From NCBI RefSeq assembly GCF_900103285.1, contig NZ_FNGS01000010.1, positions 1-64,000 on the forward strand: a DNA stretch of 64,000 nucleotides, read 5' to 3'. The notes under the pieces were generated by a model. That model worked only from the letters and a program-made list of their open reading frames with translations, was not told the origin of the DNA and made no database searches. Position numbers and translations under genes: made by a program. The stretch is from Siphonobacter aquaeclarae. GTDB taxonomy: Bacteria > Bacteroidota > Bacteroidia > Cytophagales > Spirosomataceae. Of this stretch, positions 27,001-34,670 are shown in pieces (positions within the stretch are counted from its first letter, which is position 1; the number at the start of each line of letters is the position of its first letter).

Positions 27001-27492
27001 AAGGCGCTGGGGCCCAAATTCGGTCCGAAAATGAAGGAAGTAGCCGCCCTGATTCAGGGAATGGATACGGCAACTATCGCTGCGCTGGAAAAAGCGTCAG
27101 CACTGGAACTGAACGGTTTTACGGTAGAACTTTCGGATGTGGAAATCCTCACCGAAGACCTGCCGGGTTACCTGACCGCTCAGGAAGGCGGTCTGACCGT
27201 GGCGCTCGACGTACATATCTCGGAAGAGCTGAAGTACGAAGGGATTGCCCGGGAATTCGTCAACCGGATTCAGAACCTCCGGAAAGACAGCGGGTTTGAA
27301 GTAGCAGACAAGATTGCGATTTCTGTTTCGACGTCGGAAGAGCTGATTCGTACTGCGCTTCAGGCCAACAGCGAATACATCTGTACCGAAACCCAGGCCC
27401 TGAGCCTGAACCTGCTGGATAGCCTGGCGGATGCCGTTTCGGTAGAAATGGATGAAGTGGCGCTGGATGTGAAAGTGGAGGTAGTCGCCTGA
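24070..27492 (+). CDS. ileS: Isoleucyl-tRNA synthetase
   Basis: A 1140-aa class I synthetase charging tRNA-Ile. The HIGH region reads SANGTPGIHHVMART and the second signature is KMSKR in GEKMSKRKGN. The editing domain has the WTTTPWTLPSN block and a GTGVVHTAPTFGADDF segment; catalytic Rossmann elements include GWDTHGLPIELQ and DVWFDSGAMPYAQWHYP. The anticodon-binding part has SRRRFWKGE. The long form and KMSKR resemble the eukaryote-like (type 2) IleS common in Bacteroidota, a class often naturally tolerant of mupirocin (family knowledge, not tested here). Confidence 0.96.
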   Translation: MNFPEYKNLDYAAVADEILQFWKENRVFEQSVEGREGKPSFTFFEGPPSANGTPGIHHVMARTIKDIFCRYQTLKGKQVKRKGGWDTHGLPIELQVEKELGITKEDIGTKISVEEYNQRCRETVMRFTDQWNDLTEKMGYWVDLENPYVTYHNEYIESIWHLLKKLHEKGLLYKGYTIQPYSPAAGTGLSSHELNMPGTYKEVKDVSIVAQFKVKLTGKSAYLFDAADSDDIYILAWTTTPWTLPSNAALTVGKNIDYQLIKTFNPYTHLPVNVVCARDRVAAYFPEKGKDADFGAYQAGDKIIPWSVVMDLKGEHLEGIEYEQLMPYVQPEIKAFRVIAGDFVTTEDGTGVVHTAPTFGADDFRVAQQNGIPAIMVQDETGKDVPLVDKRGRFVKEVTDFALEYVKEQYLNDEEKEAEREKQGRDKYLSVDERIGILLKTENKAFNVQKFDHPYPHCWRTDKPVLYYPLDSWFIRTTAKKAELVALNKTINWKPESTGTGRFGNWLENLVDWNLSRSRYWGTPLPIWRSEDGEEVCIGSIAELKAALEHAQKDNVLNDEQRAANESFLSKLGTEALDLHRPYVDEIYFVSASGKVMTRETDLIDVWFDSGAMPYAQWHYPFENKDIFQNSYPADFISEGVDQTRGWFFTLHAIAGMLFDSVAFKNVVSTGLVLDKDGEKMSKRKGNVINPFDALGKYGTDPIRWYMITNSNPWDNLRFNLEAGVTEVRNKFFGTLTNTYNFFALYANLDGYELNEFDRVPYEQLGEMDRWILSKLNSLVRDVDGYYADYEPTKAGRAIQDFVSDHLSNWYVRLSRRRFWKGELTDDKRAAFETLQECLLTMAQLMSPIAPFYSDWLYRNLTEGAREKAVAGNTPLRFTSVHLTDFHPVETSRIDLELEASMELAQRVSSLVHSIRKVNKIKVRQPLSRVLVPVLNEFTKQRLARVEELIKAEVNVKAVELLDDTSGVLNKKVKPNFKALGPKFGPKMKEVAALIQGMDTATIAALEKASALELNGFTVELSDVEILTEDLPGYLTAQEGGLTVALDVHISEELKYEGIAREFVNRIQNLRKDSGFEVADKIAISVSTSEELIRTALQANSEYICTETQALSLNLLDSLADAVSVEMDEVALDVKVEVVA

Positions 27493-27505
27493 TTATATTG
27501 GTAGT

Positions 27506-27553
27506 AAAAAAGGTGGCGCGGCCGGGCTTTGCCCGGCCGCGCCACCTTTTTTT
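27506..27553. terminator. Bidirectional terminator between ileS and PNGase-like gene
   Basis: A perfect 22-bp stem (27506-27527 with 27531-27552) and a three-base loop, with A-run and T-run ends. It serves ileS on + and the convergent secreted-protein gene on -. Confidence 0.95.
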
Positions 27554-27560
27554 AGGATAC

Positions 27561-29447
27561 TTACTGTCCGACGCGAATGCGTTTGTTATACTTCATTACT
27601 CCTTTGACAAAAACACGCAGGTAATACCGCTGCGGCTTCCGATAGGAGAGATCATACTCAAATACGCCTTCTTTCAGGTTTTCGTAGACATGCCGCTCGA
27701 CGAGCTGCGCGCCTTCGTCCGTACTAATCTGTACTTCCACCTGCTCCGGCTCGTTACCGAGGTAGTCGAGCGTGGTTTTGCCTTTCGTCCGCGTTGGAAA
27801 CAGGCCGATAGATGGCTCTGCTACTGCGATTTGCGGCGCGTCAGCCCGTACCTCAAAGGCATGGTAAACCGAACTGCCGAAGTCCGATTCGAAGGCCTTC
27901 AGCAAATGTCCCTTCGCATCCATCAGCATAAAGGTACCGCGGCCGCCGCGCACATTGTACCAGAATTCGAGGCCGTCGCCCGCCGTATCGGCCAGCGCCA
28001 GTTCATAGGCTCCCGGCTCCAGGCGGAGCGTATCGCGGTAATCGGTATTGTCTTTCAGGTTTTTTCGTTCGAAAACGACCTTCCCTTCGCTGTTTTTGAC
28101 GGAATAAAAGTTATGGCTGGCCTGTTTGTTGGTCCGCAGGGCCACTACTACCTGTTGCGGGTAAACCGGAACCTGGGTAAACGACGTGCGGAAGGTATTA
28201 TCGCCGGGCCAGGCGTCTTTTTTGCCGTTGGGAGACAACAGTGTTACCTCGAAGGAATTTTGCCCTGGACGACCGTCAATAGTGCCCGGCAGACGAACTT
28301 CTTCTGTCTGATTAAAGACCAGTTTCCCTTTCCAGGAAAACGTTTTCGCCGGATAACCCTTCGTACCATACCGGATCGTCAGCGAAGTAAGCGGGGCTGT
28401 GCCGAGGTTGCGGATCAGCACGCGCGGCCCGAATGAAACGGGATTATGCCGCGCGTGAACCTGCTTGTCAGTCGGCGCCAGGACGTCTGCAACCGCCGCG
28501 TCAACCGTTGCTTTTACAGGTCCATATTCAATCAGGTAGGCGGTGATTACTTCGTTGACATTCGGATCATCGGACTGGTATGGCTCCATGTCGATGTCGA
28601 CGGTATGCTTGCTCGACGGCGCGACAGTCAGGTCATAGGCGTCGGGCTGCTGGAGGTCGCCCGGGCACCAATAGGCTCTGTCCAGCACCCAGGTGCCTGC
28701 CTGTGGGTAGAGCGGATTATCGCCGCATTTCTTCCAGATATCCCGGCGGTCGATCAGGGCGCCGTCCATGCGAACGTCCCGGTACCGGCTGCAAAACTCG
28801 CCGCATCCGTTCTTGTCCATGCCGTGGCCGGTATGAAAAACCACCAGACGCATGCGGCGGGTAGCCTTCCCGACGGTGAGCGTATAGGGTTTGAGGTCTT
28901 CCTCAATGCTGCGGTCTTTGTTGCCGTAGCGGTAGGAGGCATCGTAGATTTTGTGGACGGCGAGCGGCTCGGCAACGGGCGTACCCTTTACAAATTCGAA
29001 TTCGACAGTAATCTTCCAGCCGCGGTCCTGATTGGGCTCATAGCCGGAATGGTAGTAGACAATTTCGGCTTCCCCACTGAGGAGGGAACGGAAGTCGGTG
29101 ATATCGGCAGTCCATTCAAACGACCAGTTTTTCCCGAAGGCGCCTCCGTATGGCGTCAGCATGCGGCCGATTTCATACTTCTCGTCAGTGCCTTTTTTCC
29201 TGAGGTAGATATGGTCGAGGTAGTCCCAGTCGGCGCAGCGCATGGAGTCCGGGCAGCCGAAGCGCACACGGAGCGTAACCTGGCGAAACGAGCCGGAGGG
29301 GAAGGAAACGGTCCCGGGATATTCCCGAAAACCTTTAGCGGGGTCTGTTACCACCACCGCCGCCTGATGAGATAGCACACGGAGGGTATCCTGCGCCTGA
29401 GCTGTAAATGACAGACAACCCAGGGCCAGCAAAAGTCGATGAAGCAT
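27561..29447 (-). CDS. Secreted PNGase F-like protein with type IX sorting domain
   Basis: A 628-aa exported protein: signal peptide at residues 1-18 (ending TAQA). Residues ~25-310 look like the double jelly-roll of peptide-N-glycosidase F: CADWDYLD (71-78), HTGHGMDKNGCGEFC (205-219) and WCPGD (260-264). In Elizabethkingia PNGase F, one Asp and two Glu drive removal of N-glycans from Asn; here D75 (or D73) and E217 are candidate equivalents. A C-terminal domain of ~80 residues ends YYLRVFVKGVMKYNKRIRVG, fitting a type IX secretion signal, so the protein is likely surface or extracellular. Whether it truly deglycosylates proteins is inferred. Confidence 0.75.
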   Translation of the reverse strand: MLHRLLLALGCLSFTAQAQDTLRVLSHQAAVVVTDPAKGFREYPGTVSFPSGSFRQVTLRVRFGCPDSMRCADWDYLDHIYLRKKGTDEKYEIGRMLTPYGGAFGKNWSFEWTADITDFRSLLSGEAEIVYYHSGYEPNQDRGWKITVEFEFVKGTPVAEPLAVHKIYDASYRYGNKDRSIEEDLKPYTLTVGKATRRMRLVVFHTGHGMDKNGCGEFCSRYRDVRMDGALIDRRDIWKKCGDNPLYPQAGTWVLDRAYWCPGDLQQPDAYDLTVAPSSKHTVDIDMEPYQSDDPNVNEVITAYLIEYGPVKATVDAAVADVLAPTDKQVHARHNPVSFGPRVLIRNLGTAPLTSLTIRYGTKGYPAKTFSWKGKLVFNQTEEVRLPGTIDGRPGQNSFEVTLLSPNGKKDAWPGDNTFRTSFTQVPVYPQQVVVALRTNKQASHNFYSVKNSEGKVVFERKNLKDNTDYRDTLRLEPGAYELALADTAGDGLEFWYNVRGGRGTFMLMDAKGHLLKAFESDFGSSVYHAFEVRADAPQIAVAEPSIGLFPTRTKGKTTLDYLGNEPEQVEVQISTDEGAQLVERHVYENLKEGVFEYDLSYRKPQRYYLRVFVKGVMKYNKRIRVGQ

Positions 29448-29473
29448 GAAATAAAAAATAGACGTCTCGGAGA

Positions 29474-29661
29474 GTTTTCCTTAACTACAGAAAGAAGCAG
29501 CAGCATGGATTATACCCGGGACCCGCTCTGTGATTCGAGGAGCCGTTCGGAACATCTCGAATAGCGTGTTTTCCTTAACTACAGAAAGAAGCAGCAGCAG
29601 GAATGATACCCTGGGCTGCTTTGCCACTCTTCGAGTTTTCCGCAGGACATCTCGAAGAACA
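29474..29661. repeat. Tandemly duplicated ~94-bp intergenic element
   Basis: An exact 32-base sequence occurs at 29474-29505 and again at 29568-29599 (it begins GTTTTCCTTAACTACAGAAA). Each copy is followed by a more divergent stretch and then a TTCGAG...CTCGAA inverted pair (29534-29561 and 29630-29656). Period 94 bases. It fills most of the space between the fadB terminator and the PNGase-like start. No gene is seen here; function unknown. Confidence 0.85.
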
Positions 29662-29666
29662 TAAAG

Positions 29667-29706
29667 AGCGAAAAAAGCCCCGCAGAACAGTATCTACGGG
29701 GCTTTT
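29667..29706 (-). terminator. Terminator of the fadAB operon
   Basis: On the minus strand, AAAAGCCCCG / CGGGGCTTTT form a 10-bp stem with a 14-base loop followed by a T-run; it lies 17 bases after the fadB stop. Confidence 0.88.
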
Positions 29707-29722
29707 GACAAAGACCATTTAC

Positions 29723-31831
29723 CTAAACCGGCCTGAAACGTTCTCCATAGGCTTCAGCGAGCCGGATAGCTTCTGCACGGAAGGCCTCTTCACCAACGGT
29801 GTCTTTCATCGACAACGCTCCGCCGAGATACGCCGGGAATCCCCAGGCCAGTATCGACCCGAGATCCGCGTCGAGCTTTGTCCGGATCACGCCTTCGTGA
29901 AAACAATGCTGAGCTTCCAGCGACTGACGATAAAGCAGTCTCTTCTTTACTTCTTCGAGCGAAGGCTGTTCCGCCGCAAGCGGGTACAGGTCGGCCAGTC
30001 CCGGCCACAGGTATTTCTTCGCCGGTGCTTCCGGATATTCATAGAAACCCGCTTTCGCTTTTTTGCCGAGCCGGCCATCTGACACCATCCTGCTGGCAGT
30101 GTCAAAGCTTGCGTCGTCAGGTGCCAGGGCGCCGTCTTTGATGCCCTGACCGGCAATTTTATAGATGAGATCGAGGGCTACTTCATCTGAAACCGCCAGC
30201 GGTCCTACCGGCATACCGGCCAGAACGCCTGCTTTTTCGATCAACTGCGGATCGACGCCTTCGCGCAGCAGCCGGATACCTTCGTCGGTATAGCTGCAGA
30301 AACAACGGGAAGTATAAAATCCCCAGCTGTCATTGACGACGATCGGCGTCTTCCGGATTTTCCGGACATAGTCCATCGCCAGGGCGAGGGCAGTATCCGA
30401 GGTTTGCTTGCCGAGGATGATTTCCACGAGCTGCATTTTATCCACCGGAGAAAAGAAATGCAATCCGATGAAGCGATCCGGATGAACCGCCGCCTCCGCG
30501 AGTCCGGTAATCGGCAGGGTAGAGGTATTGGAGGAAAAAACGCCTCCATCGCGCAAAAGCGGCTCAGCAGCGCGGGTTACTTCTGCCTTCAGTTCGCGGT
30601 TCTCAAAAACGGCCTCGATAATCAGGTCGCAATCCTTCAGATCATCATAATTTCCTGTTGCATGGATGAGCGAGAGCGTTGCGTCGGCTTTTTCACGCGT
30701 GGATTTACCCCGTTGGATGGCCTTTTCAAGCAGACCGGCAGAGTAGGCTTTTCCTTTTTCGGCTACTTCTGCCGAAACATCCTTCAATACCACCTGAATA
30801 CCTGCCAGCGCCGAAACGTAGGCAATACCCGAACCCATCATCCCGGCTCCGAGAATACCCACTTTCCGGATATCCGTAACAGGAATACCCGTTGGGCGGG
30901 AAGCGCCCTTATTCGCCTCGTTCTGACCAAAAAACAATGTCCCGATCAGGTTTTTGGCTACAGCAGATTGCGCTACTTTGACAAAGTGCCGGCTTTCCAC
31001 CGCCAGCGCCCGGTCGATATTGATGGATAATCCCTCGTAAACGCAACTCAGGATAGCCAGCGGCGCGGGGTAGTTGCCATGTGTTTTTTGCATGACCTGC
31101 GCCGCGCCGCCCATAAACAGAGGCGCCGTTTTGGGAGACTGCACGCCTCCTCCGGGTACGGAATAATGATCTTTTCCGACAATCGCGCCCTTTTTGTTGC
31201 GCTCGTCCCACGGTTGCAGAGGCGCCGGATTGGCCTTGATCCATGCGATTGCTTTGGCGAGCAAATCTTCCGGCGAGTCAGCCAGTTCATCGACGATACC
31301 GGCAGCATGCGCTTCTTCCGGCGACAGGCGCTTGCCTTCCAGCAGGTAGGGCGCCGCCGCGGCGATACCAATCAGGCGGGGGAGGCGCTGCGTCCCGCCG
31401 GCGCCGGGGAGCAAGCCCAGCGTTACTTCCGGCAGCCCGAGCTGCGCTTTCGGATTCCGGAGCGCGATGCGGCGATGGCAGGCCAGCGTGATTTCAAGCC
31501 CTCCGCCCAGCGCGGTGCCGTTAATAGCCGCGACTGTGGGTTTACCCGACGTTTCGATGCTGCGGAAGAGCCGCTGGAGATCCATCGAAAAGGCGAACAT
31601 ATCGGCTGCCGGTTTGTCGTTGAGCCGGAGGATCATTTTGAGGTCGGCTCCGGCGACAAACTCGTTTCGTTCCGATGTGACGATGATGCCCGTTACCCCG
31701 GGATCGTCAAAAGCCTTTTGGAGGGCCTCCCGGAAGGCCGGGATACTTTCGTCGTTGAGAACGTTCATCGGCTGGCTGGTCATGTTCCAGCTCAGGATGG
31801 CAATCTGGTCCTGTATGCGGTAGTGGATCAT
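29723..31831 (-). CDS. fadB: 3-hydroxyacyl-CoA dehydrogenase / enoyl-CoA hydratase (FadB/FadJ-like)
   Basis: A 702-aa bifunctional beta-oxidation enzyme. The N-terminal ~190 residues are a crotonase fold with the oxyanion-hole segment [20 protein letters not shown] and the second catalytic region [16 protein letters not shown], which carries a Glu. After a linker comes the dehydrogenase: NAD site [31 protein letters not shown] with the catalytic His, and the [10 protein letters not shown] segment. It pairs with the thiolase encoded just upstream (three bases between them), forming the usual two-subunit fatty acid oxidation complex. Length fits the family (about 700-730). Confidence 0.93.
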   Translation of the reverse strand: MIHYRIQDQIAILSWNMTSQPMNVLNDESIPAFREALQKAFDDPGVTGIIVTSERNEFVAGADLKMILRLNDKPAADMFAFSMDLQRLFRSIETSGKPTVAAINGTALGGGLEITLACHRRIALRNPKAQLGLPEVTLGLLPGAGGTQRLPRLIGIAAAAPYLLEGKRLSPEEAHAAGIVDELADSPEDLLAKAIAWIKANPAPLQPWDERNKKGAIVGKDHYSVPGGGVQSPKTAPLFMGGAAQVMQKTHGNYPAPLAILSCVYEGLSINIDRALAVESRHFVKVAQSAVAKNLIGTLFFGQNEANKGASRPTGIPVTDIRKVGILGAGMMGSGIAYVSALAGIQVVLKDVSAEVAEKGKAYSAGLLEKAIQRGKSTREKADATLSLIHATGNYDDLKDCDLIIEAVFENRELKAEVTRAAEPLLRDGGVFSSNTSTLPITGLAEAAVHPDRFIGLHFFSPVDKMQLVEIILGKQTSDTALALAMDYVRKIRKTPIVVNDSWGFYTSRCFCSYTDEGIRLLREGVDPQLIEKAGVLAGMPVGPLAVSDEVALDLIYKIAGQGIKDGALAPDDASFDTASRMVSDGRLGKKAKAGFYEYPEAPAKKYLWPGLADLYPLAAEQPSLEEVKKRLLYRQSLEAQHCFHEGVIRTKLDADLGSILAWGFPAYLGGALSMKDTVGEEAFRAEAIRLAEAYGERFRPV

Positions 31832-31834
31832 GGT

Positions 31835-33040
31835 TCAGAGTCGTTCGATGATGGTGGCAATACCCATTCCTCCGCCGATGCAAAGGCTGGCGAGGCCGGT
31901 CCCTTTACCTGTACGTTCGAGTTCGTCAAGCAGGGTCATCAGCAGGATGGCGCCCGTCGCTCCCAGCGGATGTCCAAGCGCAATCGCGCCGCCGTTTACA
32001 TTTACCTTAGCCGGATCGATACCCAGTTCTTCCATGAAAAGCAACGGAATCGCCGCAAAGGCTTCGTTGATTTCGAAAAGATCGATATCGGCGACCGACA
32101 TACCATTCCGGCTCAGCGCCTTGCGCGTAGCCGGAACCGGGCCGGTGAGCATAATCGTCGGTTCCGATCCGCAAACGGCATATCCGCGGATACGGGCGCG
32201 GGGCTTCAGGCCGAGTTTTTCGCCAATGGCTTTCGAGCCGATGAGGATACCGGCTGCGCCGTCTGTGATTTGAGAGGAATTCCCGGCGTGATGCACGTGG
32301 CGGATCGCCGGCAAGGCCGGATAATTGAGCAGGGCAAGCGCGTCCAGACCGGCCTGTCCGATGGCCTCGAAGGCGGGGTTCAGGCGGGCCAGGGATGCTT
32401 CGGTGGTATCGGTGCGGATACCCTCATCCCGGTCGAGCAATACCTGCCCGATTTCATCCAGCGCCGGAATGACGGAGCGCCCGAAACGGCCTTCCTGCCA
32501 CGCAATGGCCGCTTTCCGATGAGAATCTGCGGCAAAACGATCAAGCTGCTCCCGCGAGTACCCCCATTTGGTGGCAATCAGGTCAGCTGAAATGCCCTGC
32601 GGAACAATCCGGTGCCGGCTGATGATCTCGGGGTTGGTGAAGAGTGCTCCACCATCCGAACCCATCGGCACACGGCTCATGGATTCAACGCCTCCGGCGA
32701 TGAGGAGGTCTTCCTGGCCGGCCATGACCCGCGCAGCGGCGGTATTGACGGCCTCCAGCCCCGAGGAGCAGAAACGATTGAGCTGAACGCCCGCCACCTG
32801 CGGGTCATACCCTGCGGTCAGAACCGCGGTACGGGCGATGTCGGCGCCCTGCTCGCCAACTGGCGCGACACATCCCATGACGACGTCATCGACTAGGGAA
32901 GTATCAAGCGCGTTGCGCTCGCGAAGGGCTTTGAGAACAGAAGTCAGCAGGCGGACGGGCTGCTGATCGTACAGCGCACCGTCCGATTTGCCCCGCCCCC
33001 GGGGCGTACGAACGGCGTCGTAAAGAAATGCTTCAGCCAT
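31835..33040 (-). CDS. fadA: Acetyl-CoA C-acyltransferase (thiolase)
   Basis: A 401-aa thiolase that cleaves 3-ketoacyl-CoA with CoA, last step of beta-oxidation. Nucleophile Cys in LNRFCSSGLEAVN, thiolase signature 2 in NVNGGAIALGHPLGATGA with the catalytic His, and the second Cys in SLCIGGGMGIA. The frame runs 61 codons further upstream, but the ATG at 33040 gives the standard MAEAFLYDAVRTPRG start. It leads the fadAB operon and is separated from fadB by three bases. A palindrome overlaps the presumed promoter (33094-33107). Confidence 0.94.
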   Translation of the reverse strand: MAEAFLYDAVRTPRGRGKSDGALYDQQPVRLLTSVLKALRERNALDTSLVDDVVMGCVAPVGEQGADIARTAVLTAGYDPQVAGVQLNRFCSSGLEAVNTAAARVMAGQEDLLIAGGVESMSRVPMGSDGGALFTNPEIISRHRIVPQGISADLIATKWGYSREQLDRFAADSHRKAAIAWQEGRFGRSVIPALDEIGQVLLDRDEGIRTDTTEASLARLNPAFEAIGQAGLDALALLNYPALPAIRHVHHAGNSSQITDGAAGILIGSKAIGEKLGLKPRARIRGYAVCGSEPTIMLTGPVPATRKALSRNGMSVADIDLFEINEAFAAIPLLFMEELGIDPAKVNVNGGAIALGHPLGATGAILLMTLLDELERTGKGTGLASLCIGGGMGIATIIERL

Positions 33041-33093
33041 AATTGTCGAGAGGAAAGAATGATGGCAACGAGCGGCCAAGGTACATAAAAACA

Positions 33094-33107
33094 GTATGCA
33101 AGCATAC
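33094..33107. promoter_or_regulatory. Palindromic operator candidate upstream of fadAB
   Basis: GTATGC-AA-GCATAC is a perfect six-base inverted repeat with a two-base centre, 53 bases before the thiolase ATG. On the minus strand it contains TTG, 17 bases before a TACCTTGG element (near -7 consensus, about 33074-33081), so a bound repressor would cover the -33 region. A TetR-type fatty acid repressor is a plausible ligand, but none is encoded nearby. Confidence 0.45.
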
Positions 33108-33208
33108 ATTTTAAGGAAAAATGAAAGACGAAATAGGATTTGTAAAAGAAATCGGAGGCAGGTGAAAACGCTTTTATCCGTTTTTTGTTGAAAACTTCCG
33201 GGACCTAT

Positions 33209-33239
33209 TTGGCTGATAACCACTTAAAAGTTATCTTTG
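33209..33239 (+). promoter_or_regulatory. rpmB promoter, -33 TTG and -7 TATCTTTG
   Basis: TTG at 33209-33211, a 20-base spacer and TATCTTTG at 33232-33239: a full Bacteroidota promoter. It gives a leader of roughly 90 bases before rpmB that contains a small CCGG-TTT-CCGG hairpin. The region 33041-33335 holds no other gene. Confidence 0.78.
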
Positions 33240-33335
33240 CGACTCATTTTACAGAACAGTCCGGTTTACGAACTGATTCTCAAGAAATTAAAGCCGGTTT
33301 CCGGTTATTCCATAACGCATTAACTAGATAGAACA

Positions 33336-33563
33336 ATGGCACGGGTTTGTCAGATCACGGGCAAGAAAACGCAGACGGGTTGGAACGTCTCGCATGCCAA
33401 CAACAAAACGAAGCGGAAATTTTTCCCGAACCTGAAGACGAAGAAATTCTTCATCCCGACGACAGGTGAATGGGTAGAAATCAAACTTTCTACGCAGGCG
33501 ATCCGCACCATCAACAAGAAGGGCATCGAAGCCGTTCTGAAAGATGTAGGCGTACAACTGTAA
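33336..33563 (+). CDS. rpmB: 50S ribosomal protein L28
   Basis: A 75-aa L28: MARVCQITGKKTQTGWNVSH, then NNKTKRKFFPNL and the C-terminal STQAIRTINKKGIEAVL are diagnostic. Only one Cys is present, so this is the zinc-free form. In many Bacteroidota rpmB is followed by rpmG and a DUF4295 gene; here it is followed directly by a terminator, so it seems to be transcribed alone. Confidence 0.96.
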   Translation: MARVCQITGKKTQTGWNVSHANNKTKRKFFPNLKTKKFFIPTTGEWVEIKLSTQAIRTINKKGIEAVLKDVGVQL

Positions 33564-33583
33564 TAAAGCCTTTACTGGTAGTG

Positions 33584-33619
33584 AAAGAGGCCCTGGCAGG
33601 AATTTGTCAGGGCTTCTTT
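33584..33619 (+). terminator. Terminator after rpmB
   Basis: AAAGAGGCCCTG / CAGGGCTTCTTT, a 12-bp stem with one G-T pair and a 12-base loop, T-rich 3' side. Confidence 0.75.
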
Positions 33620-33624
33620 CGTTA

Positions 33625-34581
33625 ATGACTCCCATGCGCCGTTTTTTCGCTTACCTCACCGCTTTTATCCGGGAAGATTTCAACCTGCGCCTGTATGCGG
33701 GCACGGCAGCGTTCGTGGCAGCCATGACGGCGTTTAACTACGCCGTGGACCTGGAAGACGGTATCATCGACAAGCACCGGGGAGAGGTACTGCGGTTCTG
33801 GCTCTACGCGGGCCTGGACGCGTTTATGTATTACAGCGTGACGGTTTTCTGGCTTCTGGCCAACCGGCAACTGTCTATCCTGAAAACCGCCCGATTCTGG
33901 CTCTTCAGCCTGGCGGCAATAGGGGTACTCGCCTGGTGGCAGGATTACACGGGGTATTCGAAGGTCGTCGGACTGCCGGTTTTCGGCGAAATCTACAGCT
34001 TCGCGCACTATTGTTTCTCAAACCTGAGCTCAGCCCTTACCGTATGGGTGCCGTTTGCGGTATTTTATCTGTTGGTCGACCGGCAACCGTCTCATTTTTA
34101 CGGCTTTCGGCCCGACTGGCTCAGCCTGAAAATGTACGGTATCCTGCTGCTGCTCATGGTGCCGCTGATCGCGTGGGCGTCGTTTCAGCCCAGCTTCCTC
34201 CAGACCTACCCGATTTACAAGGGGTGGGGCGCCGCGCGGGCGCTGCATTGGCCGGAATGGATACCCGCCGTTATTTTTGAGCTGTGCTATGGGTTCGATT
34301 TTATTTCGACGGAGCTGATTTTCAGAGGTTTCCTGATTATCGGGATGATGCAGGTCGTCGGGCGCGGAGCGGTTCTCCCGATGGTGGCGGTATATGCCAC
34401 GGTACACTTCGGAAAGCCCCTCGGTGAGACAATCGGCTCGGTTTTCGGAGGGTATATTCTGGGCGTTCTGGCCTACCAGAGCCGTACGATATGGGGTGGA
34501 ATCGCCGTCCACCTCGGGGTTGCCTGGCTGATGGAGCTCGGGGCTTTTCTCCAATCATTCGTTCACTCTCCTGAAAAATGA
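33625..34581 (+). CDS. CPBP-family intramembrane protease-like protein
   Basis: A 318-aa multi-span membrane protein (about seven hydrophobic segments). The C-terminal half has the CPBP (Rce1/CAAX-like) pattern: STELIFRGFLI, where the usual EExxxR is TE-LIFR, and the two histidine blocks TVHFGKPLGE and GGIAVHLGVAWL. Such proteins are membrane glutamic proteases or have lost activity; the missing first Glu makes activity uncertain. A TTG start at 33604 is possible but lies in the rpmB terminator; ATG 33625 (or 33634) is preferred. Confidence 0.72.
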   Translation: MTPMRRFFAYLTAFIREDFNLRLYAGTAAFVAAMTAFNYAVDLEDGIIDKHRGEVLRFWLYAGLDAFMYYSVTVFWLLANRQLSILKTARFWLFSLAAIGVLAWWQDYTGYSKVVGLPVFGEIYSFAHYCFSNLSSALTVWVPFAVFYLLVDRQPSHFYGFRPDWLSLKMYGILLLLMVPLIAWASFQPSFLQTYPIYKGWGAARALHWPEWIPAVIFELCYGFDFISTELIFRGFLIIGMMQVVGRGAVLPMVAVYATVHFGKPLGETIGSVFGGYILGVLAYQSRTIWGGIAVHLGVAWLMELGAFLQSFVHSPEK

Positions 34582-34670
34582 TATTTTTATCTGTTTTTTG
34601 GAATGAGAAGTAAACTCTGCCCGCTTTTCCCCCTCAAAGGCAGAAGAATATTCTAACCGGATCGTTAAAA

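Noticed and set aside
31079-32590. 503-codon open frame on + across fadB and fadA
   Set aside because: It is antisense to two well-supported enzymes, its product is of low complexity and rich in Arg/Ala/Gly, and no domain is recognisable.
33604-33624. TTG start for the CPBP-family gene
   Set aside because: It falls within the 3' arm of the rpmB terminator; ATG 33625 is a better start.
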